64,000 bases of DNA from Streptococcus oriscaviae (GCF_018137985.1 NZ_CP073084.1:1550001-1614000), one strand, 5' to 3'; shown: positions 7,867-16,853, numbered from the stretch's first letter. The notes: generated by a model not told the origin, from the letters alone. A program made the numbers and translations.

Positions 7867-8313
7867 ATGAAGGTTAGGATTGAACTTGACGATAGTCTGG
7901 ATGAGATGGAAGTTATCATTCGCGCGCCGGAATTGGATCTCGCTGTTACAGAAGTTCAGCAAGCTTTGACGCGATTGAACAAGCCTTCGCTTGTCTTTTA
8001 TAAGGGAAACAGTGAGTATTTTCTTAAACTGGATGATTTGCTCTTTTTTGAAACCAATGGGGCTAAGATTGTTGCCCATTCCAGAGAGGATGTCTATGAG
8101 GTGAAGATGAAACTCTACGAGTTGGAAGACGTTCTTCCTGTATACTTTTGCCGCATCTCCAAGTCTACGATAGCCAATAGTAAGGCCGTCTATTCTTTGG
8201 ACAAATCTTTTTCGGGGCCCAGTCGCATTCGCTTTGCCAACACCCATAAGGAAGTCCATGTTTCACGGCATTATTATCATTTATTAAAAGAAAAATTACA
8301 GGAATTGAGGTGA
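7867..8313 (+). CDS. LytTR-domain transcriptional regulator without receiver domain
   Basis: A 148-residue protein whose residues about 45-148 form a LytTR DNA-binding domain (YFLKLDDLLFFETNGAKIVAHSREDVYEVKMKL, then FCRISKSTIANSKAV). There is no phospho-receiver domain. GAAAGGAGG precedes ATG 7867. The next gene, 4 bases on, encodes a membrane protein. This is the layout of streptococcal LytTR regulatory systems, where a membrane partner restrains the regulator (HdrRM and BrsRM of S. mutans are studied examples). It probably activates its own operon through the 21-bp direct repeats upstream. Target genes are unknown. Confidence 0.85.
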   Translation: MKVRIELDDSLDEMEVIIRAPELDLAVTEVQQALTRLNKPSLVFYKGNSEYFLKLDDLLFFETNGAKIVAHSREDVYEVKMKLYELEDVLPVYFCRISKSTIANSKAVYSLDKSFSGPSRIRFANTHKEVHVSRHYYHLLKEKLQELR

Positions 8314-8317
8314 TCAC

Positions 8318-8974
8318 ATGAAAAAATATATTTTAGGAATCGGTTTATTGGTGTTATCTGCCCTCGTCTTGTTTCAAGACCAGCTGCCGGATTTTTCCAT
8401 CCCGCTCTGGCGCTTGGTGCTTATGGTGGGAGTGGGCGTCTTGTTTTTAGAGCGCGTCAGCAAGAAGGCGGTCAACGGAGCTTTTGTATATGGGACTTGG
8501 CTGTTTATCCTCCTCAACAACCAGTTTAAACTGGTTAATATTGGTACGGGAACAATCATTTTGGGAGCGGTTCTGGCCTGCATAGGCATCAATATCCTCT
8601 TTAAACCCAAAGATAATTTTGTGACAGGTTATTTTATTGAAGACGGACGGTATCAGGGCAAGGGAACTGTGTTTAGCAGTTCTAACCGCTACATTAGTGA
8701 CACGGACTTTGTAAGCGACTCAGTAGAAGTGACTTTTGGTAGTGTCAATGTCTACTTTGATCACGCGCAACTATTGGGGGAACGTGGGACTCTTGAAGTA
8801 GAGGGGGTCTTCTCATCCATCAATCTCTATGTGCCTTCTGATTGGAACCTTGTCATTGAGGCCGGTGGTCCTTTTAGTGGAGTCGAAAATCATCTGCGTC
8901 CAAGATCCGGGGAGAAGACCTTGGTAGTAACGGGGGAGCTCGTCTTTTCAGGCTTGAAAATTTATCCAGTATAA
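8318..8974 (+). CDS. LiaF-like membrane protein, partner of the LytTR regulator
   Basis: A 218-residue protein: four N-terminal membrane segments (about residues 3-20, 26-44, 50-66 and 76-92), then a soluble beta-rich domain (about 105-218) resembling the LiaF C-terminal domain, with repeated SVEVTFGSVNVYFD, EVEGVFSSINLYVP and TGELVFSGLKIYPV. It is translationally close to the LytTR gene (4-base gap). In LytTR pairs the membrane partner inhibits the regulator; in LiaF proteins the fold silences cell-envelope stress signalling. An anti-activator sensing envelope conditions is the likely role, by inference. Confidence 0.75.
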   Translation: MKKYILGIGLLVLSALVLFQDQLPDFSIPLWRLVLMVGVGVLFLERVSKKAVNGAFVYGTWLFILLNNQFKLVNIGTGTIILGAVLACIGINILFKPKDNFVTGYFIEDGRYQGKGTVFSSSNRYISDTDFVSDSVEVTFGSVNVYFDHAQLLGERGTLEVEGVFSSINLYVPSDWNLVIEAGGPFSGVENHLRPRSGEKTLVVTGELVFSGLKIYPV

Positions 8975-8983
8975 CTTATCCTT

Positions 8984-9014
8984 AAAAATCAGTCTTATGG
9001 GCTGATTTTTTTTT
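8984..9014 (+). terminator. Terminator after the LytTR/LiaF-like pair
   Basis: AAAAATCAG (8984-8992) pairs with CTGATTTTT (9002-9010), followed by more T. Confidence 0.8.
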
Positions 9015-9033
9015 GGCGCAGCTCCCAATTTAT

Positions 9034-9143
9034 GCTATAATCTTCTTGATTGAAATTTTACAGGAGAAAGGAACGGACCCCGATTAGAAGGCTCCAAAAG
9101 AACCCATTTCAAGACCTTCTGATCGGCTCTGGTATCTTATATT
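9034..9143 (+). promoter_or_regulatory. gltX promoter and structured 5' leader
   Basis: TGCTATAAT (-10 at 9036-9041). The leader has a strong ribosome-site-like AGGAGAAAGG at 9062-9071 with no start codon near it. A 12-bp hairpin follows: CCGATTAGAAGG (9080-9091) with CCTTCTGATCGG (9115-9126), one G-U pair. The ATG at 9144 has no purine-rich site directly upstream. No T-box motif is visible. Confidence 0.5.
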
Positions 9144-10598
9144 ATGACAAAACCAATTCGTGTGCGGTACGCACCTAGTCCGACAGGCTTTTTACATATC
9201 GGAAATGCTCGTACAGCCCTCTTTAACTACCTCTTTGCCCGTCATCATGGTGGAGCTTTTATCATTCGTATCGAAGACACTGACCGCAAACGCCATATCG
9301 AAGACGGGGAGCGTTCTCAGTTGGAAAACCTGCGGTGGCTAGGAATTGACTGGGATGAAAGCCCAGAAACCCATGAACAGTACCGTCAGTCCGAGCGTCT
9401 GGATATTTATCAGACTTATGTGGATCAGTTGATTGCGACAGGCAAGGCCTATAAGTCCTATGTAACAGAAGAAGAGTTAGCCGCAGAGCGGGAGCGTCAG
9501 GAAGCAGCAGGTGAGCCACCGCGCTATATCAATGAGTATCTAGGAATGACTGATGCGGAAAAAGCTGCCTATATTGCAGAACGCGAAGCGGCAGGTATCG
9601 TACCGACCGTACGCTTGGCTGTCAATGAAGCAGGCATCTACAAATGGGATGATATGGTTAAGGGCGAAATCGTCTTTGAAGGCGGCAATATCGGTGGTGA
9701 CTGGGTGATTCAAAAGCGTGATGGCTACCCAACTTACAACTTTGCGGTTGTGATTGATGACCACCTAATGGGGATTTCCCATGTCATCCGTGGAGATGAC
9801 CATATTGCCAACACACCGAAGCAGCTGATGGTCTACGAGGCCCTGGACTGGGAAGCACCTGCCTTTGGCCACATGACCTTGATTATCAATGCGGACACTG
9901 GCAAGAAACTGTCGAAGCGCGATCCCAATACCATGTCCATTGAAGATTATCGCAAGAAGGGCTACCTACCAGAAGCCATCTTCAACTTCATTACTCTTTT
10001 GGGCTGGACTCCAGGTGGGGAAGAGGAAATCTTCTCCCAAGAAGAAATTATCCAGCTCTTTGATGAAAACCGTCTCAGCAAGTCACCAGCTTCCTTTGAC
10101 TCGAAAAAACTCGACTGGATGAGCAATGAGTATATCAAAAAGGCTGATTTGAGCTGCATCTTTGATTTGGCGAAGCCATATTTAGAAGCTGCAGGACGGT
10201 TGACAGATAAGGCAGAAAAATTAGTAGAACTCTACAAGCCGCAGATGACCTCGGTGGATGAGATTGTTCCTCTAACCGATCTCTTCTTCTCAGATTTCCC
10301 AGAGTTATCAGCAGCAGAAGAAGAAGTAATGGTGGCTGAAACAGTTCCAACTGTCTTGACAGCCCTCAAGGAAAAATTAGAGGCTATGACGGACGAGGAC
10401 TTCCAGCCAGATACCATCTTCCCACTGATTAAGGAAGTGCAGAAAGAAACGGGCATCAAGGGTAAAAACCTCTTCATGCCAATCCGTATCGCTGTATCAG
10501 GTGAGATGCATGGGCCAGAACTGCCAAACACGATTTATCTTTTAGGACGCGAAAAGTCCATCCAACACCTTGCCAACATGTTGGAGAAACTAGCGTAA
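9144..10598 (+). CDS. gltX: Glutamate--tRNA ligase
   Basis: A 484-residue class I aminoacyl-tRNA synthetase charging tRNA-Glu (and in Firmicutes tRNA-Gln, later amidated). It shows [21 protein letters not shown] (HIGH motif as HIGN), RIEDTDRKR and KKLSKRDPN (KMSKS-type loop as KLSKR). Length is normal. The start [13 protein letters not shown] fits family members. It has its own promoter and a terminator. Confidence 0.96.
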   Translation: MTKPIRVRYAPSPTGFLHIGNARTALFNYLFARHHGGAFIIRIEDTDRKRHIEDGERSQLENLRWLGIDWDESPETHEQYRQSERLDIYQTYVDQLIATGKAYKSYVTEEELAAERERQEAAGEPPRYINEYLGMTDAEKAAYIAEREAAGIVPTVRLAVNEAGIYKWDDMVKGEIVFEGGNIGGDWVIQKRDGYPTYNFAVVIDDHLMGISHVIRGDDHIANTPKQLMVYEALDWEAPAFGHMTLIINADTGKKLSKRDPNTMSIEDYRKKGYLPEAIFNFITLLGWTPGGEEEIFSQEEIIQLFDENRLSKSPASFDSKKLDWMSNEYIKKADLSCIFDLAKPYLEAAGRLTDKAEKLVELYKPQMTSVDEIVPLTDLFFSDFPELSAAEEEVMVAETVPTVLTALKEKLEAMTDEDFQPDTIFPLIKEVQKETGIKGKNLFMPIRIAVSGEMHGPELPNTIYLLGREKSIQHLANMLEKLA

Positions 10599-10607
10599 TT
10601 GATGTTC

Positions 10608-10637
10608 AATCCTCTCGGTTTCGAGGGGATTTTTTTG
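10608..10637 (+). terminator. Terminator after gltX
   Basis: AATCCTCTCG (10608-10617) pairs with CGAGGGGATT (10622-10631), loop GTTT, then T run. Confidence 0.85.
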
Positions 10638-10676
10638 CTGCTCATCAGTCGCTTATCCGTCAGTTTTTTCTTTTGT

Positions 10677-10766
10677 TATCGAAAATTATCCAAAAAATAT
10701 CAAAAAACGATAAAAAGTGCTTGAAAAATGAAAAATTGTGTGTTATGATTATATCGAAAAACGATA
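10677..10766 (+). promoter_or_regulatory. Promoter of the ABC operon with repeated TATCG-N5-CGATA operators
   Basis: The promoter is TTGAAA (10721-10726), 17-base spacer, TATGAT (10744-10749). A perfect palindrome TATCGAAAAACGATA (10752-10766) sits at the expected transcription start. A near-perfect copy, TATCAAAAAACGATA (10698-10712), lies just upstream of -35, and a weaker TATCGAAAATTATCC starts at 10677. The layout fits repressor operators; the XRE protein ending this operon is the obvious candidate ligand. Confidence 0.65.
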
Positions 10767-10814
10767 AAGTGTTTTCATTTAACAATATTCGTTTATTGTG
10801 AAAGGAGAAAGAGG

Positions 10815-11702
10815 ATGAAAACAAAAGAAACTCTATTAACGATTCAAGGGATTTGCAAGCACTACGGACAACAGGCAGCTCTGTCAGATGTGACGTTTTC
10901 AGTCAGCAAGGGCGAGATTTGTGGATTGGTTGGGCCAAACGGTGCAGGCAAGACGACCCTGTTGCGGATTCTATCTGGTTTGATTCGGCAGAGCGGAGGT
11001 GAAATTAGTGTTGCGCACCCTCCTCGTATCGGTGCCTTGATTGAGTCGCCTAGTCTGTATCCCAATCTATCTGCTCATGACAACCTTCGGTTTGCAGCGC
11101 TTCAATGCGGGATTGACCAAGTAGAAGAGCGCATTCAGCAAGTGCTAGGTTTGGTGGGGCTATCGGATGTTGATAAAAAGAAGAAGGTCAAGGACTTTTC
11201 GCTCGGCATGCGCCAACGGATGGCCATCGGACTGGCGCTGATTGATTTTCCGGATTTTCTCATCTTGGACGAACCCATCAACGGCTTAGATCCTGCGGGA
11301 ATTAAGGAGATGCGGGAAATTATCCTCAATCTACGCGACCGCTTTGGTATTACAGTTTTGATTTCTAGCCATATCCTATCAGAGCTGGAACAAGTGGTAG
11401 ACCGCTATGTCATTATGAACAAGGGGCGGGTCATTCAAGATTTGAGTAAGGATGATTTGAAGGCCGCTGTGGCTGAAAAAATCTATTTATCAACCTCAGA
11501 CAATCCGCTTGTGTTGACTTCGTTGGAACAGCAGGGAGTGAGCGGTCAAATTGGTGGAGATTTCGTAAAATTACCGCCGGTTTGGTCCGTACAAGAACTG
11601 ATTCAGCATGTACTGACACTGGGAGTGGAAATCAAGGCGATTTATCCAGCCGGACAGGGATTTGAAGATTATTATCTGAACTTAGTAAAGGAGGGCAACT
11701 AA
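10815..11702 (+). CDS. ABC transporter ATP-binding protein (BcrA-type)
   Basis: A 295-residue ATPase with Walker A GPNGAGKTTL, signature FSLGMRQRM, Walker B FLILDEPINGLDP and H-loop SSHILSE. The type resembles ATPases of bacitracin/lantibiotic self-protection and other ABC-2 exporters. AAAGGAGA precedes the ATG. The permease starts one base after the stop. Substrate unknown; the operon also encodes an anchored DUF4097-like protein, a DUF2975 membrane protein and an XRE regulator, which suggests an envelope-stress or peptide-resistance function. Confidence 0.88.
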   Translation: MKTKETLLTIQGICKHYGQQAALSDVTFSVSKGEICGLVGPNGAGKTTLLRILSGLIRQSGGEISVAHPPRIGALIESPSLYPNLSAHDNLRFAALQCGIDQVEERIQQVLGLVGLSDVDKKKKVKDFSLGMRQRMAIGLALIDFPDFLILDEPINGLDPAGIKEMREIILNLRDRFGITVLISSHILSELEQVVDRYVIMNKGRVIQDLSKDDLKAAVAEKIYLSTSDNPLVLTSLEQQGVSGQIGGDFVKLPPVWSVQELIQHVLTLGVEIKAIYPAGQGFEDYYLNLVKEGN

Positions 11703-11703
11703 T

Positions 11704-12411
11704 ATGCTACACGAATGGAAGGCGGACTGGTTCCGCATTGGTAAAGAACGTCTGTCATTAGTTTCTATGGTTTTATTGACGATTTTGTTTGGTCTGTTTG
11801 CCTATCTGGGCAAGGATGACTCTACTCCTGCAGGTGCTACGGCTATCTTGCGGGGGGTGGCTCCGCTCTTTGCCATCTTTTTTGTGACACCAGCCAAGAT
11901 TTTCTTTGGGGAGGACTTTGGTTTTCGCACGATTAACCAGCGGATTATCAAGTCACGCAATCGCTTGACAATCTTTGTCTACAAATGGTTGGCAAGTACC
12001 TTCCTCTCACTCTTTTACGCTGCTTACGGAATCTTGGTAGCTGGTATAGTTCGTCATCTTTTGACAGGACAGGCTCACTATGGGGAGCTGACTCAAGCCT
12101 TTTGGCAGCTCTTGCCGTTCTATCTGGTACTCATCAGCCTGTGCAATCTGATTTTTAACCTCTTTGACAAACTTTACCAATCTTACCTGACCTATATTTT
12201 ACTGGCTGTGCTCTTTGATCAGTTGGCTAGTCAGTTGGTGCGGTTGCTGCTAAAGAGTGATATTCTGCAACCCTATTTCATGTTTCAGCAGCTATCCTTT
12301 GGAATCAATCGGACAGAATACTGGAACAAGTCTAGCATTGCAGCCATGCTGTTTACTCTTGTCTATTTTGGTCTAGGCTACTGGATTTTTTCCAAGCGAG
12401 AATACAAATAA
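11704..12411 (+). CDS. ABC-2 type transporter permease
   Basis: A 235-residue integral membrane protein with about six hydrophobic segments (around residues 19-35, 48-66, 100-122, 138-155, 162-180 and 212-228). The motif ISLCNLIFNLF lies in the fourth. It follows the ATP-binding gene by one base and is certainly its partner. Starts MLHEWKADWFRIGKER. Substrate cannot be told from sequence. Confidence 0.82.
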   Translation: MLHEWKADWFRIGKERLSLVSMVLLTILFGLFAYLGKDDSTPAGATAILRGVAPLFAIFFVTPAKIFFGEDFGFRTINQRIIKSRNRLTIFVYKWLASTFLSLFYAAYGILVAGIVRHLLTGQAHYGELTQAFWQLLPFYLVLISLCNLIFNLFDKLYQSYLTYILLAVLFDQLASQLVRLLLKSDILQPYFMFQQLSFGINRTEYWNKSSIAAMLFTLVYFGLGYWIFSKREYK

Positions 12412-12429
12412 ATTACGAGGAGATAGAAA

Positions 12430-13002
12430 ATGAAAAAGTGGATACTAGTCGGTCTGGTGGGCTTGTTGCTTCTTGGCTTGGGAGCAGCTATGTATAATGG
12501 GGTTATGAACGATCAGGCCACGGAGCTTATCGATGAAAAGTGGACAGTGGAAAGTGATCAGATTCAGGAAATCAACATTTCAGGCTTAGAGCAGCCAGTT
12601 GAGGTGATTATTCAGCGCTCAGAAGAAGAAAAGACCACAGTTCGAGTCAGTGGGACGGTGGCAGAAGAAACCTTGAAGACCGTAAAAGAAGGTTTTCAGG
12701 AAGAAGAGGGTATCGTCACCCTGCCTTTTTCTAAGGACGGCCTTATTATGACGGTTAAGCAGGACAAGCCGACAGTGACGATTGAGATTGTATTAGGCAA
12801 AGCAGCCTCCTTTCAGGAATTTTACCTACAAAGCACTCACGGAGAAGTTGCTCTCACCCTGCCTTCAGATTACGATGGGGGCTACGAGTTGGAAGCCAAG
12901 GATGGCGGACAGATTTTAGAGCAGCCACAGGCAGGACAGGGCAAGGAAATGGTTGAGCTTCACGCTGCAGGAAATATTTCTGTCAAAAAATCAGGAAATT
13001 AA
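12430..13002 (+). CDS. Membrane-anchored DUF4097-like protein
   Basis: A 190-residue protein with one N-terminal membrane anchor (residues 4-24) and an extracellular beta-rich region. The pattern IQEINISGLEQPVEVIIQRSEEEKTTVRVSG resembles the DUF4097 (putative adhesin/beta-helix) family, in which short strands repeat. Such proteins often accompany ABC exporters and small regulators in Firmicutes. It lies 18 bases after the permease in the same operon. Function unknown. Confidence 0.6.
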   Translation: MKKWILVGLVGLLLLGLGAAMYNGVMNDQATELIDEKWTVESDQIQEINISGLEQPVEVIIQRSEEEKTTVRVSGTVAEETLKTVKEGFQEEEGIVTLPFSKDGLIMTVKQDKPTVTIEIVLGKAASFQEFYLQSTHGEVALTLPSDYDGGYELEAKDGGQILEQPQAGQGKEMVELHAAGNISVKKSGN

Positions 13003-13041
13003 GGTATAATGATTAGGAGACGTGAAAGAAGGAGAATATAG

Positions 13042-13668
13042 ATGACTCAAGTAATTCCAATCGTGGTAGTGGCTGCTCTAGTTATTGCAGTTATCATAGG
13101 GTATTTGTCAGTGGCAAAACAGTCCAAAAAAGGGAGTGCAGAAAGTCTAGGCTATCTGAGGTGGTTCTTGCCCTTGCTTACAGTAGCTATTATCGTCGCA
13201 GGAATAGGAGTCTTCATTGGCTTGGTCTTTACCCTATGCCTACTCCTGATGGGACAGGAAAACTTTCAGGCATGGATTAGCAGTCTATTGGTCAATCGGG
13301 ATGGTCTGACTCTCAGCCTTCAAGGCTCGTCAGGAGCAAACCTTAGTTTGTTGGATGCTCTTATCGGTCTGCTGGGGGCTACCAGCATCTTGGGCCTATT
13401 GGTCTGCCTCAGATTCTTCTTGCAGAATATATCCCGCGAGGCGATTTTTATCGCTCAAAATGTCCGCTTAACCCGCTGGGCTGCTCTCTTTCTACTAGCA
13501 GGCTCGGTTATCGGTAAGAGCGGAGGCTTTATTCATGCAGGACATGGCGACTTTTCCTATACCCTTTTTAATGTGACCTATATCCTAGCTGGGATTGTGC
13601 TGATGACCCTCTCTAAGATTTTGGAAAAGGCCAACGCCATCGCAGAAGAAAATGAATTTACAGTCTAA
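13042..13668 (+). CDS. DUF2975-type membrane protein
   Basis: A 208-residue protein with four clear membrane segments (about 6-24, 47-75, 108-130 and 150-195). The order of segments and the short XRE regulator gene directly downstream (12 bases) match the common DUF2975/YozG-like pair. Function unknown; pairing with a small helix-turn-helix protein is the best clue. Confidence 0.65.
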   Translation: MTQVIPIVVVAALVIAVIIGYLSVAKQSKKGSAESLGYLRWFLPLLTVAIIVAGIGVFIGLVFTLCLLLMGQENFQAWISSLLVNRDGLTLSLQGSSGANLSLLDALIGLLGATSILGLLVCLRFFLQNISREAIFIAQNVRLTRWAALFLLAGSVIGKSGGFIHAGHGDFSYTLFNVTYILAGIVLMTLSKILEKANAIAEENEFTV

Positions 13669-13680
13669 GGAGGCTAGCCC

Positions 13681-13893
13681 ATGATTATTGTCAATCTTGA
13701 TGTTGAACTAGCCAAGAAAAAAATGCGTTCGGGTGATTTGGCAGAAAAAATCGGCATTACCCCAGCCAACCTTTCCATCCTGAAAACAGGCAAGGCCAAG
13801 GCCATTCGTTTCAGCACACTAGATGCTATCTGTCGAGAGCTGGGCTGCCAGCCGGGAGATATTTTAGAATATGTTCCAGACTCAAACGAATGA
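13681..13893 (+). CDS. Small XRE-family (YozG-like) helix-turn-helix regulator
   Basis: A 70-residue protein that is essentially one helix-turn-helix domain (LAEKIGITPANLSILKTGKAKAIRFSTLDAICRELGCQPGDILEY), as in YozG. GGAGG precedes the ATG. It ends the five-gene operon and is followed by a terminator. It probably binds the TATCG-N5-CGATA sites at the operon promoter, by inference from location and because no other regulator gene is near. Confidence 0.85.
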   Translation: MIIVNLDVELAKKKMRSGDLAEKIGITPANLSILKTGKAKAIRFSTLDAICRELGCQPGDILEYVPDSNE

Positions 13894-13909
13894 TTCAGCA
13901 TAAACAGTT

Positions 13910-13945
13910 AAAAACCGCATTCTCACAGAATTGCGGTTTTTGATT
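13910..13945 (+). terminator. Terminator of the ABC/XRE operon
   Basis: AAAAACCGCA (13910-13919) pairs with TGCGGTTTTT (13932-13941). Confidence 0.8.
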
Positions 13946-14118
13946 GCCATTCTTAGTCCATTAAGCTCTGTAAGAACCAGTATAGGCTAAGACTATGGAA
14001 ATGATTATGAAAAAATAATGCTGTTTACAAAAAATATGTGGTATGATAGTTTTATAAGAAAACAGTCTGCTGAAAGACTGTATAGGTTTGAAGATCAGAC
14101 TATGAAAAAGGAGAAGTT

Positions 14119-15495
14119 ATGGAAAATCACAATTTTAAAAACGAGGGGACTTTCAATTGAGAGATGAATAGTCGCCATCTGCGTATGCTGTCCATAGGTG
14201 GTGTTATCGGAACAGGGCTTTTCTTGAGTTCAGGATATACAATTGCTCAAGCCGGACCCTTTGGGGCGATTGCGGCCTATCTCTTTGGAGCGGTTATGGT
14301 TTACTTGGTCATGTTCTCACTTGGGGAGCTTTCTGTAGCCATGCCAGTAACAGGCTCTTTTCATACCTATGCCACTAAGTTTATCAGTCCTGGAACAGGT
14401 TTTATGGTGGCCTGGATGTACTGGCTCTGCTGGGTCGTTGCATTAGCCTCTCAGTTTGTTGGTGCAGCCCAGCTCATGCAACGTTGGTTTCCTAGTGTAC
14501 CTATTTGGATTTTTGCAACTATTTTTGCGGTCATTGTCTTTGGTTTGAATATGCTGTCTGTCGGTTGGTTTGCCAGAGCGGAGGATGCGCTTTCTTCTGT
14601 CAAAGTCTATGCTATCATGGCCTTTATCATTCTGGGAATCTTAGCAATTTTTGGAATTTTACCTTTTGAAGGAACGAAGGGTGCGCCGCTTTTCAATAAT
14701 ATTACAGCTCAGGGATTGTTGCCCAACGGTCTAGTTGGCTTGATTTCAGTCATGCTTTCTGTTAATTATGCCTTTTCAGGTGTAGAAATGATTGGGATTG
14801 CAGCAGGCGAAACGGATAATCCCAAGAAAGCTGTGCCACAAGCGATTAAATCTACTATTGGTCTTCTGGTTGTCTTCTTTGTTTTGACGATTGTTGTCTT
14901 AGCTGCTCTTCTTCCGATGTCAGAAGCAGGTGTAACAGAGGCTCCTTTTGTACTTGTCTTGGACAAGATTGGTTTTCCGTACGCTGCAGACATCATGAAC
15001 TTTATCATTCTGACAGCCATTCTGTCAGCCTCTACCTCAGGGCTCTACGCTTCAAGTCGTATGCTTTGGTCTTTGGCAAATGAGGGTATGATTAGTAAAG
15101 ACTTGGTAAAAATCAATAAACATGGGGTACCGATGCGTGGCATGATTCTTTCAATGATTGGCGTTGTTATCGCGCTTGTGGCATCAATTTATGCAGCGGA
15201 TACCATCTTCCTCGCTCTGGTTTCTATTGCTGGTTTTGCAGTTGTTATCGCTTGGTTAGCTATTCCTCTAGCGCAAATTGGTTTCCGTCGTGAATTTTTG
15301 AAGAACCACAGCGAAGATGAATTGGAATATAAAGCGCCATTCTCGCCAACCTTGCCATGGATTACGGTCATTTTGCTGCTTATTTCAATCATCGGAATCG
15401 GCTGGGATCCTTCTCAGCGAGCAGGTCTTTACTTCGGTGTGCCGTTTATGATTGCTTGCTATGTTTACCATTATATTCGTTTTAAAAAGTGGTAG
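14119..15495 (+). pseudogene. mmuP: S-methylmethionine/amino-acid permease with premature stop near the N-terminus
   Basis: An APC-superfamily permease of the MmuP type. ATG 14119 has GGAG at 14110-14113 and opens MENHNFKNEGTFN, then hits TGA at 14158-14160 and continues in the same frame (E-MNSRHLRMLSIGGVIGTGLFLSSGY) for 443 residues to 15495. A CGA-to-TGA change explains it, as Arg fits that position. The stop falls before the first membrane helix, and ATG 14164 is 3 bases beyond it, so re-initiation could still make a nearly complete transporter lacking 15 residues. Twelve helices appear intact. mmuM follows directly, supporting uptake of S-methylmethionine for methionine synthesis. Confidence 0.8.
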
Positions 15496-15506
15496 AAAGA
15501 TTCGTT

Positions 15507-16454
15507 ATGGGACGATTTAAAGAAGTTTTAGCTATTAAAGATTATCTTATTTTACATGGAGCTTTGGGAACAGAATTGGAATTTCTCGGCTATGATGTTT
15601 CTGGTAACCTCTGGTCTGCAAAATATCTTCTCAGCCAGCCAGAGGTTATTAAGGCTATTCATGAAACCTACCTACAAGCAGGGGCGGATATCCTAACGAC
15701 TTCCAGTTATCAAGCCACTATTCCAGGTTTGGTGGAAGCGGGGCTGACGGAAGAAGAGGCAAAGGCGGTCATTGTTCAAACTGTCGAATTGGCCTTGGCT
15801 GCACGAGAACAGGTTTGGTCTGGACTGTCAGTAGAAAATAAGGCTCAGCGTACCTACCCACTGATTTCAGGCTGTGTCGGTCCCTATGCCGCTTATCTTG
15901 CTAATGGTTCTGAGTATACTGGTGATTATGGTACGATTAACCTTGAAGGGCTCAAAAATTTCCACAGACCTCGCATCCAGCTGCTCCTAGATGCTGGGGC
16001 GGAATTACTCTGCTTGGAAACCATTCCCAATAGCTTAGAAGTACAAGCTCTAGTAGAACTCCTTGCGCAAGAATTTCCAGAAGCAGAAGCCTATATGAGT
16101 TTTACTGCGCAGGAGCTAGGAAAGATTTCGGATGGCACCCCGCTTGCAGCAGTTATCAGCTTGGTCAAGGACAGTCCTCAGATTTTGGCCCTCGGCTTCA
16201 ACTGCACCGCCCCTTCGTTGTTTGATGGTTTATTAGGAGAAATGGCAGAGCTGACAGACAAACCCTTGGTATCCTATCCAAACTCAGGTGAGGTGTATGA
16301 TGGGCTAAGCCAAACTTGGCAATCTCAGGCAGATCATAGCCATAGCCTGTTAGATAATACAAAAAAATGGCGTCAATTGGGCAGTAAGATTGTTGGAGGC
16401 TGCTGCCGAACCCGACCAGCTGATATTGCTAGCCTTGCTGCAGGATTGAAATAA
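15507..16454 (+). CDS. mmuM: Homocysteine S-methyltransferase
   Basis: A 315-residue zinc methyltransferase making methionine from homocysteine with S-methylmethionine as donor. Features: LHGALGTELE near the N-terminus, GFNCTAP (first zinc Cys) and VGGCCRT (paired Cys ligands) near the C-terminus. The frame is open from 15489 inside the permease end, but ATG 15507 gives the family start. It lies 11 bases after the permease and shares its transcript, so whether the upstream stop is polar matters. Confidence 0.93.
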   Translation: MGRFKEVLAIKDYLILHGALGTELEFLGYDVSGNLWSAKYLLSQPEVIKAIHETYLQAGADILTTSSYQATIPGLVEAGLTEEEAKAVIVQTVELALAAREQVWSGLSVENKAQRTYPLISGCVGPYAAYLANGSEYTGDYGTINLEGLKNFHRPRIQLLLDAGAELLCLETIPNSLEVQALVELLAQEFPEAEAYMSFTAQELGKISDGTPLAAVISLVKDSPQILALGFNCTAPSLFDGLLGEMAELTDKPLVSYPNSGEVYDGLSQTWQSQADHSHSLLDNTKKWRQLGSKIVGGCCRTRPADIASLAAGLK

Positions 16455-16457
16455 ATG

Positions 16458-16487
16458 AATCCCCGCTGTCGCGTGACAGCGGGGATT
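16458..16487. terminator. Bidirectional terminator between mmuM and merR
   Basis: A 13-base stem, AATCCCCGCTGTC (16458-16470) with GACAGCGGGGATT (16475-16487), loop GCGT. It serves convergent genes. Confidence 0.85.
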
Positions 16488-16490
16488 TTG

Positions 16491-16853
16491 CTAGAAATCT
16501 TGTAGTTTTTCTTCAATTTGCTTGAGAAGATTTTCCAAATTATCCTTCTGTTCTTGGAACAGGAGGATTTGTTTTTTTCGGTCGCTGATTTCGTCCAATA
16601 TAACCTGCTTATTTTCTTCCAATTGTTCTAAACTGCCACATTTGGTGTCGTGGAGTTCTTTGATACGGATAATGGCTTTGACGGATAAGCCTAATTGGCG
16701 AAGGGATAGGATATTTTCTAGGTTGTTGATTTCTTCGGCACTCCAATGGTAGTTGCCGTCAATCAGTTGTGGCTGCAAGAGCCCTTGTTCGGTGTAGAAA
16801 CGGAGCGTATCTCGTTTAATACCGAATTGTTGCATGACTTGTCCTGTTTTCAT
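16491..16853 (-). CDS. MerR-family transcriptional regulator
   Basis: A 120-residue protein: winged helix-turn-helix (MKTGQVMQQFGIKRDTLRFYTEQGLLQPQL...NYHWSAEEINNLENIL) followed by a dimerising coiled coil. A single Cys (KCGS) lies in the linker, and there is no multi-Cys metal site, so the effector is unclear. The gene is divergent from a small membrane protein; a MerR-style 19-base-spaced promoter lies between them. Confidence 0.85.
   Translation of the reverse strand: MKTGQVMQQFGIKRDTLRFYTEQGLLQPQLIDGNYHWSAEEINNLENILSLRQLGLSVKAIIRIKELHDTKCGSLEQLEENKQVILDEISDRKKQILLFQEQKDNLENLLKQIEEKLQDF

Noticed and set aside
9034-9143. T-box riboswitch for gltX
   Set aside because: No T-box sequence, no terminator/antiterminator pair and the leader is too short.
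14040-14118. MET-box (TATAGTTTGAAACTATA-type) upstream of mmuP
   Set aside because: Only half of the motif (GATAGTTTTATAA) is present; too weak to claim.
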